A stretch of 64,000 nt of DNA from the NCBI RefSeq assembly GCF_049943955.1, contig NZ_JBNFTW010000005.1:62001-126000 (forward strand). The letters are read 5' to 3'. The translations under genes were made by a program, and so were the position numbers. Below are positions 63,214 to 64,000 of the stretch, in pieces (positions within the stretch are counted from its first letter, which is position 1; each line of letters opens with the position of its first letter). The DNA is from Desulfosporosinus sp049943955. Lineage in GTDB: Bacteria; Bacillota; Desulfitobacteriia; Desulfitobacteriales; Desulfitobacteriaceae. The notes beneath the pieces were generated by a model. The model searched no databases and was not told the DNA's origin. It saw only the letters and a list, made by a program, of their open reading frames with translations.

Positions 63214-63258
63214 AAAAGCATGGCTAACCTTCTTATGTGTCTGGTTAACCATGCTTTT
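63214..63258. terminator. Bidirectional terminator between convergent genes
   Basis: AAAAGCATGGCTAACC (63214-63229) and GGTTAACCATGCTTTT (63243-63258) pair with a single mismatch; the A and T ends suit both directions. Confidence 0.85.
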
Positions 63259-63273
63259 AAAGTTTAATCAAAT

Positions 63274-64000
63274 TTACCATTTCCGAACCATAAAATTTTC
63301 TTCGAGTAATAGCCAGTTCTGTGGAAACTCGTGACCCAATACCCAGTAATAAAAGCCTCGGATGCCCAACTGTTTGACTAAATCAAACTTACTTTGGATA
63401 CTGCGGGCATCTTCAAACCAAACTTCATGCTGCCTGCCTTGGAGATCACGATATTTAAACCATGGGGCTTGGGAGGTTTTGCTATAGTGAATCTGAACTC
63501 CATATTGAATTGCCAATTTCAGGGCCTGTTGGGAACTAATAGAGCGGGCCCATTTTCCAGGTACATGAGGCAGAGTCCAGTCGTACCCGTAAAGGGGAAT
63601 TCCCATCATAATTTTATGTCGTGGTATAACGTTCACGGCGTAGTTCATGACGTTGCGCACTAGATTGACTGGAGAAACAGCCATAGGCTCACCACCTGAC
63701 CAACCCCATTCGTAGGTCATGATAAACATAAAATCTACAATCTGGCCAATTCCCGCATAATCATGCCCTTCATACAAAATTCCTCGTTGTTCACCACTTA
63801 CCTTAGGCGCCACAGCAGCCGACAAAAAATAGCCATGAGGTTTTACTTTGGCAGCTGCTCTCTGTAAAAAATGAAGATATCCTAGCCTATTGTCTCCACC
63901 AAGATACTCAAAGTCAAAATCTAAACCTTGATAGCCTTTTTCTTCCATTAAAAAGAGAGCCTGATCTAAGATATAATCTTGTAAATTTACATCATTAAAA
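63274..64000 (-). CDS. Glycoside hydrolase family 18 (YaaH/SleL-like), 5' end outside the window
   Basis: The reading frame runs open to the right edge of the window, so the N-terminus is missing; the visible part codes for about 241 residues. It contains the GH18 catalytic motif GLDFDFEY (the E is the acid/base), FIMTYEWGWSGGEPMAVSPV, IPLYGYDW and a C-terminal GFYYWVLGHEFPQNW strand, typical of the spore-cortex N-acetylglucosaminidases YaaH and SleL. These cut peptidoglycan during germination and often carry LysM repeats, which would lie beyond the edge. It is convergent to the EFR1 gene. Confidence 0.92.
   Translation of the reverse strand, partial: FNDVNLQDYILDQALFLMEEKGYQGLDFDFEYLGGDNRLGYLHFLQRAAAKVKPHGYFLSAAVAPKVSGEQRGILYEGHDYAGIGQIVDFMFIMTYEWGWSGGEPMAVSPVNLVRNVMNYAVNVIPRHKIMMGIPLYGYDWTLPHVPGKWARSISSQQALKLAIQYGVQIHYSKTSQAPWFKYRDLQGRQHEVWFEDARSIQSKFDLVKQLGIRGFYYWVLGHEFPQNWLLLEENFMVRKW

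Noticed and set aside
1..64000. tRNA, rRNA, CRISPR arrays or an intact transposase
   Set aside because: No cloverleaf-like or rRNA core sequence, no regular 25-40 bp repeats and no transposase or integrase motif was seen on either strand.

Overview
The window (about 43% GC by eye, compact operons, AGGAGG-type ribosome sites, TTG and GTG starts, spore-type genes such as a PdaB-like deacetylase and a YaaH-like GH18 hydrolase) looks like the chromosome of an anaerobic, endospore-forming Gram-positive bacterium of the Desulfosporosinus/Desulfitobacterium (Peptococcaceae) kind. That placement is inferred from gene content and is not proven. No rRNA, tRNA, CRISPR array, prophage or intact transposase is visible.

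Layout. 1-4.0 kb: a thiol-redox and stress group (thioredoxin, a thioredoxin reductase with an extra cysteine-less thioredoxin-like tail, an OsmC-like protein, a Bcp peroxiredoxin, MscL with a zinc-ribbon tail). 4.2-6.7 kb: a CHASE4-HAMP-PAS-GGDEF-HD-GYP c-di-GMP enzyme. 6.8-7.1 kb: a candidate small RNA with its own promoter, a CtsR-like operator and a terminator. 7.2-10.7 kb: two small proteins, the non-homologous end joining ligase LigD and a 44-residue ORF. 10.8-25.2 kb: a molybdenum aldehyde oxidoreductase (Mop-type) island with a sigma-54 activator, a MoeA-like protein, a near-perfect sigma-54 promoter and a run of accessory genes (Fe-S/flavin oxidoreductase, Cys-rich small proteins, methyltransferase, radical SAM protein, AMP-forming CoA ligase, XdhC-type maturation factor). 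25.3-27.9 kb: an iron alcohol dehydrogenase behind a perfect sigma-54 promoter with upstream sites matching one at the activator gene, then an acetate-type transporter. 28.2-30.9 kb: a Tet(M)/EF-G-like GTPase fused to a Rae1/YacP-type endonuclease. 31-44.5 kb: cardiolipin synthase, YitT membrane protein, a diguanylate cyclase, a deacetylase, a BadF-type kinase and AddB-AddA. 44.8-52.5 kb: a complete Flx-Hdr electron-bifurcation operon. 52.7-56.3 kb: class V aminotransferase and LutA/LutB-like proteins. 56.5-64 kb: methyltransferase, a small protein, a degenerate SbcD/SbcC-like pair, an EFR1 flavodoxin-ferredoxin and the end of a GH18 gene.

How parts fit. Alcohol dehydrogenase, aldehyde oxidoreductase and the NAD-linked Flx-Hdr complex together suggest alcohol and aldehyde oxidation coupled to ferredoxin and thiol-disulfide chemistry. 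The sigma-54 activator at 10.8-12.7 kb probably controls itself and the alcohol dehydrogenase, because the same 17-bp TGNYCCA-N3-TNNNNCA element lies near both.

Most unusual items: the GTPase-Rae1 fusion; the SbcCD-like pair that has lost most catalytic motifs in both subunits; two (perhaps three) copies of a roughly 170-bp structured element with a covarying hairpin; and the CtsR-box small RNA carrying an anti-Shine-Dalgarno CCTCCT stretch.
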